Below, in pieces: positions 51,701-63,610 of a stretch of 64,000 bases of DNA. Origin of the DNA: Rhyacichthys aspro. Lineage: Eukaryota > Chordata > Actinopteri > Gobiiformes > Rhyacichthyidae. The stretch's first letter is position 1. Each line of letters begins with the position of its first letter. The stretch is from NCBI GenBank assembly GCA_036850595.1, contig CM072151.1, positions 14,237,307 to 14,301,306 on the forward strand. The letters are read 5' to 3'. A program made the translations under genes and the position numbers. The notes beneath the pieces are model-generated. The model saw only the letters and a list, made by a program, of their open reading frames with translations. It did not search any database and was not told where the DNA came from.

Positions 51701-54700
51701 TACCTACGACCTTTCCGTACACCAAACATACTCATACATTCATACACCAGAGCCTCGGTGGAAAGTGTCTTGCCCAAGGACAACAATATGAGCGGGAGAG
51801 AGCGGGAATCGAACCGCCAACCCTACAGTTAGTAAACGACCTGCTCTTCCGCCTGAACCATTGTCGCCCTTTGTCACTTTAACACCATTTCCCCCAAAAA
51901 TTCATTACAGTATCTTGTTTTTTTACTTTTTTATTTCTGTTTATCGTTTTCATGTGCCTTAACAGAACTTCACTACAACACAACAGATGTTTCTCTGGCA
52001 CATGACAACCTAACGTCATTTTAAAACAGCTGAAATTAGACCTCGCCTACATTTTGCTTTGTAACTAATCATAAATTGCTCTCTTGGAAAATGAAACAGA
52101 TTTGTCACCAGTTTGGGATCTTAATTTAGTAGGCGAGTTAAAGTCTGTTCACAACCATTTCCCAGCTACTGTACTGACTCCTTCTCAGCGCAGATAAGGG
52201 ACATCAATCCTCGCAGGTGGATACACACACACATCTGCTCTGTGCCGTCTAATGAGAGCGCTATAACCTGGTCTCTCTGCCTCAATTAGCCTCTGTTCCT
52301 CCTTCAGCGAGGAGCACGCACGCCTACATTTATAGTATACACACAATAGGCCCGTGTCCCCGAGAGGACTTTGCCACTCCACCTCTTTAGCAGCATTAAA
52401 TCTACAGGCCCTCTCCCACGTTCAAGACCTAAAAGAGGAGGACTTTTTCTGTTTAAATCACTTCAAAATCACTATTACAAACGACTATTGATAATAAAAC
52501 TGATGGTCTCTCTCAATGAGCCTTGAGTATGTGTGTATTTGTGCATCAGGAGTGTGTGAAACAGGGTTTAGGTTTGGCTATCTCCCCGTGGATCTTATCT
52601 CGGAGTCCAGATATACACGGGAGCTCTGCTGAGGAGGGCCGCTGCTTTAAGATGACCACGTTGCCTTATCCGCACTGCACTTGACTACGCTGCCCGCCGG
52701 CCTGTTTCTCCATTTGATTTCCCGTCTCTGTCTGTCTAAAGTTGGGAATACAGTAGAGCCAAATGATTGCATTATGCATAAAACATGCCGCAGTTTTTCA
52801 TTTGCCCTCCTTTGTCTTCTTTTCTCTCAGATCCGATGGGAGAAGAACATCACACTTGGGGAACCACCGGGATTTTTACACTCATGGTGGTGGTGAGTAT
52901 ACTTGAGATTTACCCTGAACGCGTAACGAGTGTGAACTTTCGCTGCCACACACACGTCCAAAGTTATTGACAGCTCACATTCATACTCCAGAAGTACTCG
53001 TGACGGTTGTGAAAAAATGTGCCGGGGTGGAGAGGGACAGTAATTGCAGGGCAGGGTAAATGCATCATCTCACACATGTTTAAGCGCTGTACTGGCCGTG
53101 TCCCTCTGATTGACAAGTGAACTTATTTCCCCCTCCCCTGTTATTTAAACCTCATATCTGAACTGGAGTTGAGCTGTCCAGTCAGTCAAAAATCGCTGAC
53201 AGATCCTCTCCGTGACGCGGCCCTTTAAAAGCTGCTAAGAATTGTTTAACCCGATTCCCCGTTTAACCGAACAAGACTCCGACGTTGATTCTTGCTCCTT
53301 TTTCGAGCTTCTTTAAACAAATCTGTCAAATCTGCTAATACCAGATAAATACAAGAGAGGTTTTTTTTTCCTACTGGCTGAAGAATGGGGCCAGTGGGCT
53401 TATGGTCTGACATTGCTTCCCTCCAAGTCTCAATGAGCAAATGTCGACAAAGAAGCAGGAAGGCAGACAAGCATGGTCGTTCAGTCCTCAGCGAAGCATT
53501 GCTATGGTAAAGAGAAGCGGCGAAGAGCTTTGACAGGCCTGCTTTGTTTGTCATTCATACTACGCCGCTCATCCCCAAAGCCCCAGGCCGGCCGCTCCTG
53601 TGTAATAAACCCGGACATGCAGCTTCATTCACTCATCCTCCTCGGCCCCTGTGTGTGAGGGGAGTGTGTGTTGTAATTGTGTGGCCTGTTGACACTCTTC
53701 ATAATGGTCCTTAAAGAGCCTGGCTTCTCTCAACCTGACAGCTCTCAATTGGACAGCTCCGTAATACTGACAGAATGGCATATACAAACATACAGCGGCG
53801 CACATGTTGGCTCTGTCACGCCTCCGCGCTGACCAATAAGAGCGCTCAGGGGGACGGTGTGTAGGAAGTACAGAGAGTAAGGGGTAGTGCGCGCTGTCAT
53901 AACACAGGTCCACAGTTTAGCTAATAAAAAATATATTTGAATTTCTATTGGACATGGGACAATAACCGGTTTCAAGGTATATCGTGGTTACAAGACACTG
54001 TGATAATTGTGATATTGAATCCACTATAAGACCGTGATATTCCATTGTTGAATGAACTGAATACTTACTTAAGAACTTCTTTAACAGAACTCAAATATGG
54101 CTCAAAGTCCTTTGTCTGTCAATTGATGAATAGACCAGTATAACCAGTGTAATGAGTGGAAAAGTGAGTTTAAAAACCTGTCTTAAGAAATAGCACTCAT
54201 TTATTTGTAAGGATGTTGTTTATATTTGACTCTTATAATAACAAGTAGGGATATGAATCGGTTAAAAAAAACAAAAAACTAATTAATCACAAATCTGGCT
54301 ATAATTAATCACGATTAAACTTGTCAACTTTAAGAAACACACTGAATCTTTAACAGAAGGTAATTAACTTTATTTTGAATCATTTAACTTTGCCGTAATT
54401 TAACTTTTGTATAGCATGTAAATTGTAATATGTTTTACATAGAAAAGTATTCATTTTGGATTGTTCAAATGTCCTGTCTATGGATGCAAGAATGATTTGA
54501 CAAATAACTTAAAAATAACTTACCTTTTTAAAGTACAGTAACTTAAAATGCATTTCCTATACATTCACTTATTTGAAATGTCAATTTGTGTGCACTTTTG
54601 TAATTTAGAACCTTACAGAATATTAATATTAATTTTGAACCATCTGATAATCTCTTAAAGCAGAATTGTGAATTGTCCATTTAGCAGCGTGCCTTTTTTG

Positions 54701-57700
54701 TTTTTCCATCGCTAGCTCAGGTGTGCAGCCATGTTTCTCACAGGAAGCGAAATTGAACGTCAAATTAACAATTGCGTTATTTTTTTTTACGCACTGTGCT
54801 GAAAAAATTAATGCATAAAGTTACAGGCTAATTTTATCAACCGTAATAAATAATTCACCTAAAAATCAAAGCATTTAAAGTTGTAACCACAATACCGTGA
54901 TACCATCATACCGTAGAATTTTTTTATACCGTCAGAATCTCATCCCATTCCTAATTCCTATAGAAAATTCAAACACACTTAGGTCAGGAGACTGCCGCCC
55001 GTCGTAGGTGAACTTGGATTTGTGTGGCATCAGTAAACATATGAGCTCTGGGCTGATGATTAGCCCGGCTGAGAAGGGCAGGGCCGGGGCGTAGTGTGAC
55101 CAAGCTGAGGGGCGTCTGTCTGGGGCACGCAGCACGTGGACATGGAAACCCACTGGGGGTGGGGCCCACAGAGGCGGAGCCCACCCCGACCCCCCTCCCC
55201 GCCGACACCACCGTCCTCGAGCGTCCTAAAACAAAAGCTCCAGATGGTAGAAAAGCCACCAACCTCCCCTCATCCCTCACCCCTCAACCCCCCCACCCCC
55301 CTCCCTCAACCTTTGTCTGGAGGCCTGTCCTTTGTTTGCGGAAGAGAGACCCCCCGAATGGATTAACTCTTTGCATTCCTGCCTCTTTTGTGTTAAACAG
55401 CCAAATCTAAGAGCCCCGGCCCTGCTACCCCGGCCCCACCCCCGCTCGCTGCCTCCGAGCCTGCTTCCTGTAGGACGTCGGTCGCTGGGCTTCAGAATAG
55501 GAGCCGGGGGTGGGGGTCACTCATCCACATCTGTTGTTATGTGTGGAGGGATAAAGGAAAAGCTCAGCCAGGGCTGCAGGTGTTGATTGTCATTAGCTCA
55601 TTCTCTATTGGCCACAGCTACTTGTCTCCTCCTTATCCCCCAAATCGATCGGTTTAACCAGTTTTCACTAGATGGCCACTGACTCCTGAATGCATCCCCC
55701 TTTCAAAACCCCCACGTACACACAACAACAATATCGCAATGAAAATCCCAGCATGAACCAGTGTATGGAGGGATTCTGTGTGATAGCCCCTAGCTGAAAT
55801 TCCTGTTTGTGAGGGGCTGAGAAAACAGACAGTGAGCTCCCAAAAGTCTCTTTTTGTTTTTATTAATACAGGTATCAAACATTCCTTTACTTCTGTGTCT
55901 TTTTTTTTTCTTTCTCTCGTTTCTTTTCAGTTAGAATGAACCAGACTTTTACATAGATTTAACTTTTTGCTCAGCTGTCGCGTTGGATCTCAGAGAACTC
56001 TTGCTGCTCATTTCTGTTTTTTTATAGAGAGATTGTATCAGGAAGTTGGCTAATAGTGGTTCAGTTTAGAAGAATTGGCCACTTGCTTGAAATATGTTGG
56101 ATGAACTCAGCTAAACTGCTCTCAGTTTGAATTCAACTAGTCTAAAACGATTCCAAAACAACCTAATCTCATTTTGACCCTAAAATCTATTCCTGAATAA
56201 CAGAAAAAATGCACTCGCAACTTAGTTTAGGGCTTGCTTGGCGGCTGCTGGTCTTTGTCTGGCATTGGCTGTGGCTGTATTTATTAGCTCCAGTCCAAAG
56301 GGAGTGTTCCTGATTTACATGGCACGCTGATGTTGTTGTTTCCTCCTGCTCGCTCAACGTGCCGCCGCTACTGGGAGAATAGCTGCGACTCGAGTCAAGG
56401 TAATAAAGACAACGGCGAGGCTCATGCATCTCCGCCTCCTCGCTTTGATTGCGGCATTTTGTCCCATTAAGAGGAGCCTGTTCTGATAAGAGAAGAAAGA
56501 ATCAACATGGCCGTCTCTGTAACTTTATTCCTTCTTTTCCGCTCGTGCTCCTTATCTTCGTCTGTCCCCATTCGTCTTCATTTCGACGTCCAATCCTCTC
56601 CTCCTCCCGACTCACCGAGAGGTCGCTTGAACGGCTACACTGATGTCTGGCCAAAGAAGTACGTGATATTATCGTGTAGACCTGCCACCTGTTGCTAACA
56701 AGTCTGTCTTTTTGTGTCTTTGTTGTGTAGAAATGGAAAGCACATTGTAACCACTGGCTTTGTCACACCACAGTTAATTACAAATAATTATCACGATGGC
56801 ATTTCATTTGAGTAATTGTCTTCTTCTGGACGTCTGGACGCTAAATCCCTTCTTTCTGTGTCACGGATAAGTGTGTGGATGCATGCGTCATATCAAGAAC
56901 AGAACAATATAGGTTCTCCACCAGCTCCAATAGCACCAGTTACTTTTCATAACACCATAAAGAGCACCCCGTGATTAGATGATTAGATTGAAATGATTAG
57001 ATAATTGGATTGAACATTACGAAGGGTGCACACTGTACAAGATTTCTCGCAGATTGTTGGCGCTAATTAACCGCAAATGTTGACTTCGCTGATCGCCTCC
57101 GAAGATTAGCGTCTTAGGAAAAGAAAACGTCAACAACCAAAAACATCAGCCCTTGCCGGCACAATGCGGGTGGGATTGCCCAATGTGAGCGTGTATCCGC
57201 CACGTCCTCTTAGTCCGAAAGGCGCACACTTATTTGAATAGCCATATTTTAATACATTTCTGTACATGTGAGGAGACAGGAGTTGTGCATGTCAATCTCC
57301 TTTTAGTAATAACAGAATAATGAAAGTGTACGTTTAGACTGCGGCCTCTGTGATCAGATTATGCACACAGCCAACGAATGAGATGGGGAAAAAAATGAAC
57401 TCAGACAGGCGCGGGTCAGCTGTTCAAATCGCAATATATTTCCAAACTTCCCAGGGCGCGAGATGTGAGATCACTTCGGCTCTGCTTCTACATGCACCCG
57501 GGACCTGCTTGTGTCTTTTCAGTAACAAACTACGGCCCATTTCATTTCCCTGCGAGCTGATTGGATTCGCGATGGTGGCGCTTCCTCGACTCCGACGGAG
57601 CGGCAATCTCTTTAACACCGACCGATAGATATGATAATGTACACAGGCTTTATTGTCGAGTGACAGAAGGGCAGCACGGACGGGCGGCCCTTGTACACAC

Positions 57701-59733
57701 AAAGCCTGGTCCCGTCCTGTGTGCTTCCTTGTCTAGAGGTTGCCCTGGTGCACACTCATCACCTCAGGGCACCTGCCATCTTTTAATCTTTTACTACTTT
57801 AATAACAGTTCTATTTTTGTTCAAACTCTGCGGTTGGTATCTCGTGCCATAGGGTTGAAATTTATTGTGTTTTTTATTTTTATTTTTAGCACACATTGTT
57901 GCTCCGTTACATTGATATCCTCAAATCACTCGCGGAAGACAAACTGTTTTATGCTAACTGTCTCTAAATCCTAGTGCCAAATGTGCTCTAGAGTGCAAAA
58001 TGACCAACATGTGACAGAGTGCCAGTGAGCAATTCTGTGACAGTTCTGGGCGTTCAGCTAATATTTTCTGCTCCATTTCACAGTCTGTCATATCAGGTGT
58101 CATGGATATTCCCAGCATCAGCACAAGAAACACACAAAGCTGTTTGTTTGCACCTTTACATGTCACAACAATCTCAGCAATAATTCTTTTTTCCCCCTCT
58201 GTCAAATCAATAGAAGATGTCTTTAATGTGGGCATTTCAGTGCCGTAATTAGGGGCTTATTTGGGATGGGATTCATTGGCTCCTGTTGCCCCAGTACAAG
58301 TGGGTTTGGGTCTAATTAACTGATATGAGTACAGCTGATTGGCTGGTAAGTTGATTGGTCAATAACCGGCAGAGCGTCAGGGCCAGGTTGAAGACTTTTG
58401 GGAACCCTTCTGTAGCTGTGCTGAAAGTGTTTTTGAGTGAACAGCTGGACTAGGACATCACTGTGTTCTGTCTGACTGGAGGTTTTCTTTAAAAAGCAAC
58501 TGAATAAAAGCAAAAGGGATTTAGTCTTTAGTCTATGTTGCATTGCAGTGTTTTCACAATTGATGAACACCGAATGGCATTCTCCCAACCAAACAGCCAC
58601 TAGTTAAACACATTTATCAAACTGATCACTATTTTGTCCCAAACCTTAAACACAATTTACAGTTCAAACACAGTTCACCAAACACTGAACACATTCTCAC
58701 TCAGTAAAACACGTGACATTCATAGTTGAGTCATGAGTGAAAAAGATAACAACAGGAGGCAGAAGTTAGGCTCAACTAACACACAACTATTTTTTTTGTT
58801 TTTTGTTTTGCAAAAGAGAAGTCGTGCACTGGAGTTGTCTCTGTAAAATGAGTTGTGTGCTGATACGAAGCCAAAAACTATGTGTGTGACTGTGAGTAAA
58901 ATACAAGTCAAATGTGCAAATGTTGGGGTTGATTTGACTGTGATCTGATCTGATTGGACGCACATCACTGTGGTTTCACCAGACACTAAGACATGATGCA
59001 CAGGACTGATGAACTAACTCACTGTTTTTTTTATAGAATATTGTAAACTATACTGGTTTTGCAAATTGGTCTTAAGTAATAATTAACGCTGCATCGATTG
59101 TAGGAACTGTGCTGTTTACTGTTTGTTCTGTAGAGTTCGGTATTGTCGATTTGTTATTGATGACAGACTGACAACTGTGCTGAAAAGTCAGATGTTTTTA
59201 TAATTTAGTTTCAGTTTTAGAGATTGTGCTTTGGGTGTAGACAAGTTTTTAATTTCAGGAAATGTGTCTTAGTCGTTGGAAAAAACTGTAAACTTGTCCA
59301 AATCAATGTAAAACAAGAGCTCTCAGAAAGTTAAAGTAAATGTACAGAAAATATTCTGGAGAAAACTGAACTATTCTCCCTGGAGTTGTTTTGGCAGATT
59401 TGGATTTGTTGTGTAGGTCTACAGTGGTCTCATTTATGATTAAAAACTGATACAGAATAAACGGATTAAAATAGTTTGTTGCATTGCCATTTTTTCCCAC
59501 AGATCTCTCATGTGGATTCCTTGCTCTTCTGAATCAGTCGTTTTCAATGCCCATATACACTTCAGAAGCACATGACAGAGTAACATCATTTACTGTATGT
59601 TTAGATCACAGTGTAACTAACTGCCTCTCTCTCGTTCTGTGTGCACAGTGTATTCTGGGATCTGTACTGCGCTGCCCCAGACCGGAGGGAGACATGTGAA
59701 CATTCCAGCGAGGCCAAGGCTTTCCATGACTAT
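42747..59733 (+). CDS. ssbp4: Single-stranded DNA-binding protein 4, first four coding exons (partial, runs off right edge)
   Basis: Nuclear cofactor of the SSBP/SSDP family, which binds LDB1 and stabilises LIM-homeodomain transcription complexes. Exons: 42747-42802, 49981-50053, 52831-52892 and 59649-59733. All borders are GT-AG and phases agree, giving 92 codons. The protein starts MYAKGKGAVVPSDSQ. The LisH domain (about 18-50) reads LALYVYEYLLHVG then AQKSAQTFLSE. IRWEKNITLGEPPGFLHSWW follows, then CVFWDLYCAAPDRRETCEHS and EAKAFHDY. SSBP2, 3 and 4 are nearly identical here; SSBP4 is preferred because of MYAKG, the PDRRE variant and the crlf1/tmem59l neighbours. The proline/glycine-rich remainder (about 290 residues in the family) is right of the window. 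The ATG has A at -3. Confidence 0.92.
42803..49980 (+). other. ssbp4: ssbp4 intron 1
   Basis: A 7.2 kb intron. The first few hundred bases are CpG-rich (GGGGCGAGGGGGCGCGACGA near 42867-42887), continuing the promoter-type composition. I recognised no exon or well-defined repeat in the remainder, which is AT-rich. Confidence 0.8.
50054..52830 (+). other. ssbp4: ssbp4 intron 2
   Basis: A 2.8 kb intron holding a tRNA-derived SINE in reverse orientation (51597-51869). The acceptor is TTTTCTCTCAG. No other feature recognised. Confidence 0.85.
51597..51869 (-). mobile_element. tRNA-derived SINE
   Basis: Read on the minus strand. The head starts GGGCGAC, with an A box TGGTTCAGGCG (51860-51850) and a B box GTTCGATTC (51814-51806), both matching the RNA polymerase III promoter consensus. 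After GTCCTTGGGCAAGACAC comes an unrelated body, then a tail containing AAGCGCTTTGAG and AAAAGCGTTACATAAAT, ending in ATCTA-type repeats. This is a common fish SINE architecture. The tRNA-like part is too degenerate in the anticodon arm to be a functional tRNA. Confidence 0.75.
53953..54948. mobile_element. Non-autonomous DNA transposon, probably with a nested second element
   Basis: Outer ends look inverted: ATGGGACAATAACCGGTTTC on the left, and ATGGGATGAGATTCTGACGG when the right end is reversed. Both are followed by GGTAT and then TCGTGGTTAC or TTGTGGTTAC. Inside, from about 54247 to 54840, repeated TTAATCAC-type motifs and an ATTGCGTTATTTT segment resemble another common fish MITE, suggesting nesting. 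No transposase frame. Exact borders and target-site duplications are not clear. Confidence 0.5.
55264..55308 (-). other. G-quadruplex-prone tract (minus strand)
   Basis: The plus strand is almost all C with short interruptions. The minus strand has at least six runs of three or more G separated by 1-4 bases, satisfying the usual G3-N1-7 pattern. Confidence 0.6.
55674..55688 (+). promoter_or_regulatory. CTCF-like motif in ssbp4 intron 3
   Basis: TTCACTAGATGGCCA keeps CAC-T-AG-AT-GGC of the CTCF core, with mismatches at the first and one late position. Weaker than the site at 7395. Confidence 0.3.
57040..57700. promoter_or_regulatory. CpG-retaining block in ssbp4 intron 3
   Basis: Dozens of CpG dinucleotides (for example CGCTGATCGCC, TTCGCGATGG, CTCGACTCCGACGGAGCGG, ACGGACGGGCGG) in a stretch whose neighbours are CpG-poor. 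It also has an inverted CCAAT box (GATTGG) at about 57560. It could be an enhancer or an internal promoter; no coding exon is recognised here. Confidence 0.35.
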
Positions 59734-62700
59734 GTGAGTGAACTTAACCAACCCGCCTGTTTGTATGTGGCCAGTCCGGGCCAAAATGTACACACTCATT
59801 CACACATGTTTGTGAGCGTACGGTCGCACACAGTCACTGGATCACAGAGAGAAGAGACTGCTCTGACTGCGATAATGCTGCTCGTTCCTGTTTTGACATG
59901 TCTGTGTTTCTTATAATCTCCCTGTCTGCTGTGTCTTGTGTCTCTAGATGGGACCACTTCTTTTGAGCCAGATATCTGGAATAGCCTGCTTTTAAAAATG
60001 CAGCACCAATGGATGTAAAAGTGCTCAGACTTCCATGTTTGAATTTTTAATCCTATATTTGTGGATATGATTTGGCTTAGTGTGATTTCTATCCTGGGCA
60101 GCATATCGTGTAACCTCAGCTGCCGGCTGCACTTCCTTAAACGCTGACCCTTGACCCCACAAGTCTTGGCGAAACTGTCAGTCTCAGGTGAAAGGCCACG
60201 ACACTGGTTGGCTATTTATTGGTCCACTCAGAGTTTCCATAAGGGTCAAAGCACATAAATCTGCTGGCTAATGACACACAGCTCTATAATGGTAACACAT
60301 ATATACATGTATCTAAACACACAGGGGTCCAGACTGCTGTTGCGGCTGCAAAGGCAGGAAAGTGCGTCAAAAGGTCGTGGTCAGTGCCCTACTTGACCTT
60401 ATGATCTTCTAAGAACGTGGGTCAGTAAATCAGTCAGCTAATACTCACACACTCTCATCAAAAACGGTTTGGTGGTGTTTGCAGATGAGCTCTAGTGCTA
60501 CGTTGTGAGTGTGACCTTACCATAGACACACTTTTTATACATAAATGTGTGTCCAATTTACTTTGTGAAGTGTTTCAGTGACTAAATCTGGCCTGGATAC
60601 TGTACTTTAGGAAGTAGATGATTATTCCACCTGGCAGAAGTGAAACCTGAAATGGATTAACAGTGCTATTCTTGCATTTCATTCAGGCCATTTTAGCCCG
60701 TAGCCAGTGGCCCATTCAGTTGAACTCTCTTATGAGGGTTGACAGCAAAAGTGTGCGTACTTGTCGGCTGAACAGATTACATTTGTTGTGCATGTACTGT
60801 GCATGTGTGTACGGGGAACCAGTTGATGTGTGTATGTGCATGTGTTGGACCACCATAAGATTAATTACATGGTTAATTAAATCTGGTAGTTAATTAAATC
60901 TGACAACTGTGTCTAATTAATCTAAATGCCATATAATTTCCTACACCTTTCTCCAGAGGTAGGCCAGCTGGATACCTGCATGTCAGCTCTTAAATGGCTC
61001 CGCTTTGACAGCTCTGGACAATATGGACTGCTGGATTTCAGTCTGCAAAGTCTGCTTCCACTGAAGAGCCTTTTTTAAAGCACAGCGGCCACAAAAATGA
61101 GCAGAAAGAAAATTTGCAAACCTGACTTAAATTCTGTTAACACCAGAAAGGCAAGCTGAAATGTATGTGCTAAGAATAAAAGTATATCTGGGTATAAAGT
61201 CATCACAGAAGCATTGACAAAAGTTTGTTGTGGTTCAAAGACATGGACAGTACTGTTTGACCCTTGACCTTTCTCAAGTTCAAGAGGTCAGGTCACAAGC
61301 TTTCTCACAGCAACACTGATGTAGTCCTTGCCCCATGATAGATCATTGTCCATGTAGTGTATTGACCTTTTTTTTAAATTGTATATCATTTCACAGAAAG
61401 AAATATTTTTGTAAGAATTGGCAGAACATTTGGTTGTGTCCTGTAATTCCCCTTTTATATCACTGACTAACGGTTTAGTTGTCAAAACCATTGATAGTCA
61501 ACAATAGTGTTTTAGTCAAGTGTGTGCCATTCCTAAGGGTGTGGCAGAGGCTGGTCCAACAATAAAATACAAGACCAGGCGTGACTGTGCCGTGTGCCTT
61601 TGTGAGTGCCACCACCCGTCTGTGTCTCGGTGCATTTGTGCGACACACACAAAGTGTCAGGGTCGAAGCGTGTGAATCCCCTGGGCCGTGAGGGGTCTGT
61701 CTTCTTCTGATTAACTGTGGCTCCTCGGTCCCCGCAGACCGACGGCCTGATCAAGTCCCTATCATGGCCCCTTGCTGATAACGGCTCCCTCATTCCCCCG
61801 AGTCCCCCCCGGATCACCGAGTGAAAAACAACACGGCTCCCGAGAGTCGCACACTCTCTGCTCTGTGTGACACTCAGTGGGAACACGGAATAAGGAATGT
61901 TTCACACCGTTGTTTAGGTTTTTGTGTATGTTTCGTCTTTGTATCAATCTCTTTTGGTAGCTACACGGCCAGTTTGTTGTGGACTACACCGAGAACGTAT
62001 CAGAACTGAAATGAAATTGATATTGGTTTGCTTATTTGTTTTCTGGAATTTGTTTGGTTGCTAGGTTACAGGCTTGGTTACAGATTTGGTTTGGCTCAGC
62101 TCAGTTCGGAGCAGTCCGGCCCGGTTGGCAGGCAGCACTTTCTCAGCCCTGTCCCACTGGCCTCCATTGGTAGAGATGATGTGGACTCTGCGGACTCTCC
62201 ACTTTAAGGAAGATAATGGAATATAATGTGCTAATCCTCAGATGTGGTTGACAGCTAATCCAGGAGAATGTGCTGGGATTGGAGCCCTGGACTCACTCCC
62301 AGAACTGGAGGCCACTGAGTTGGATTGGCACTTGGCTTCACCCTTGGATTGCTGAATCTGCTATCATAGCCACGTGTGAACACTCCTGTGCATGTTGCAC
62401 TTACAACCTATGCAAATAAATGCACACTCTGCAAGCTCGTAAAGCGATACTACTGCGCAGAGAGCTGCCACAGCCTCAGTCTTAAACCTCTGCAAAGTAT
62501 TTTAAGTGGTCTCTCTTGTCGACTTAATTGTGGGAGTTGTGTCTCTGTCTTTTCCCTTCAAGTTGCTGTTTAATCATGTTTATTTTTAAGAGATTCACAC
62601 ATATTATGGTGCTCTCTCTTTTCTCTAAATTGGCCGCTCCTCAAAAGAGCACTTTGTAAAGGTAATGTGGTTGATTATAAGAACATGGCACGTCTTTAGT

Positions 62701-62766
62701 AACTCGATATGAATGATTAAAGGAATGTGGCTTTGTGATGAAGAAAGCATCCATAGTGAGGGGCAT

Positions 62767-62767
<1 letters not shown>

Positions 62768-62799
<32 letters not shown>
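62768..62799. repeat. (CA)16 microsatellite
   Basis: Uninterrupted CA array in ssbp4 intron 4. Confidence 0.95.
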
Positions 62800-62800
<1 letters not shown>

Positions 62801-63586
62801 TGTTGGTCACATTAAAGCAGGTAGAAGAATGAGCGTCTCTGACAAACACACACTGTGCAATCGCAGAGTAAGAGTCTTTCAGGAAGTGATCCACTCAGTC
62901 ATGTTGTTGCAGACGTTTTGCTCTGCCCCAGACAGAGGTCACAACCCTGAACATCTGCGATTCATGCCAATCCGGGTGCACTGCCCACTGCCCAGGGACT
63001 GTCACAGATTTAGTGCTAGAAGTGCGTCACTGACTGAGTCCACTTGTCTCTTGGCTTGTTGATGAGAACTGTCAGGAATGAGGCACTACAGCGGCCTCAG
63101 ATCAAATGTGTTGATCTGACATTTTGCTTTGTATACACCACTTTTTCCAAAATAGGACACATCTGGTTTTAAGAGCGACTGCTTTTAGATCATTCGTTTC
63201 TTCGAGAGGACAGGCCTGTTAGATTAAGGATTTTTACCATTTACCACATGCTCACATATCCTTAAATAGTCCGAAAATCACTAAATGCATCCTTTAAACA
63301 GGCATCAGAGCAGTTTTGTTACACTGTTTATTCATTTTGTACACATCACAAAACCTTTAATTACTTTAAAAGAATGAAAAACATGAAACCTTATATAATT
63401 AAACCATGTAAAGATTTCGGGTTGCTGCACACTGTTGGCTGCTGTCTTGGTCGTTGCCTGGGGATTCTCTGAGAGGGTCAAACATTTGTGCGCCCTGACC
63501 ACAGTAACAGGTGGCACAAGGGGAGGAGCTGTACTCTGTAAACAACCGTTGGAAGCAAAGCCCTTTGTCAGGACTCTGCGTGATGG

Positions 63587-63610
63587 TGTGTGTGTGTGTG
63601 TGTGTGTGTG
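63587..63610. repeat. (TG)12 microsatellite
   Basis: Uninterrupted TG array in ssbp4 intron 4. Confidence 0.95.

Larger units (their letters stand above)
52893..59648 (+). other. ssbp4: ssbp4 intron 3
   Basis: A 6.8 kb intron between the LisH-proximal exon and the CVFWDLY exon. It contains DNA-transposon-like sequence (53953-54948), a C-rich G-quadruplex-prone patch (55264-55308), a CTCF-like motif (55674-55688) and a CpG-retaining block (57040-57700). A repeat-like stretch with many ACACATT/AACAC motifs at about 58600-58730 could not be classified. Confidence 0.8.

Noticed and set aside
51806..51869. A tRNA gene on the minus strand
   Set aside because: A and B boxes are present, but the anticodon arm does not form properly and the sequence continues into a SINE body and tail.
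55096..55410. Proline-rich frame in ssbp4 intron 3, considered as an ssbp4 exon because the family is proline-rich
   Set aside because: The sequence does not contain the family's SAAAAPSPV or MPPG-type segments, and it lies before the CVFWDLY exon, so the order is wrong. It is a C-rich intronic patch.
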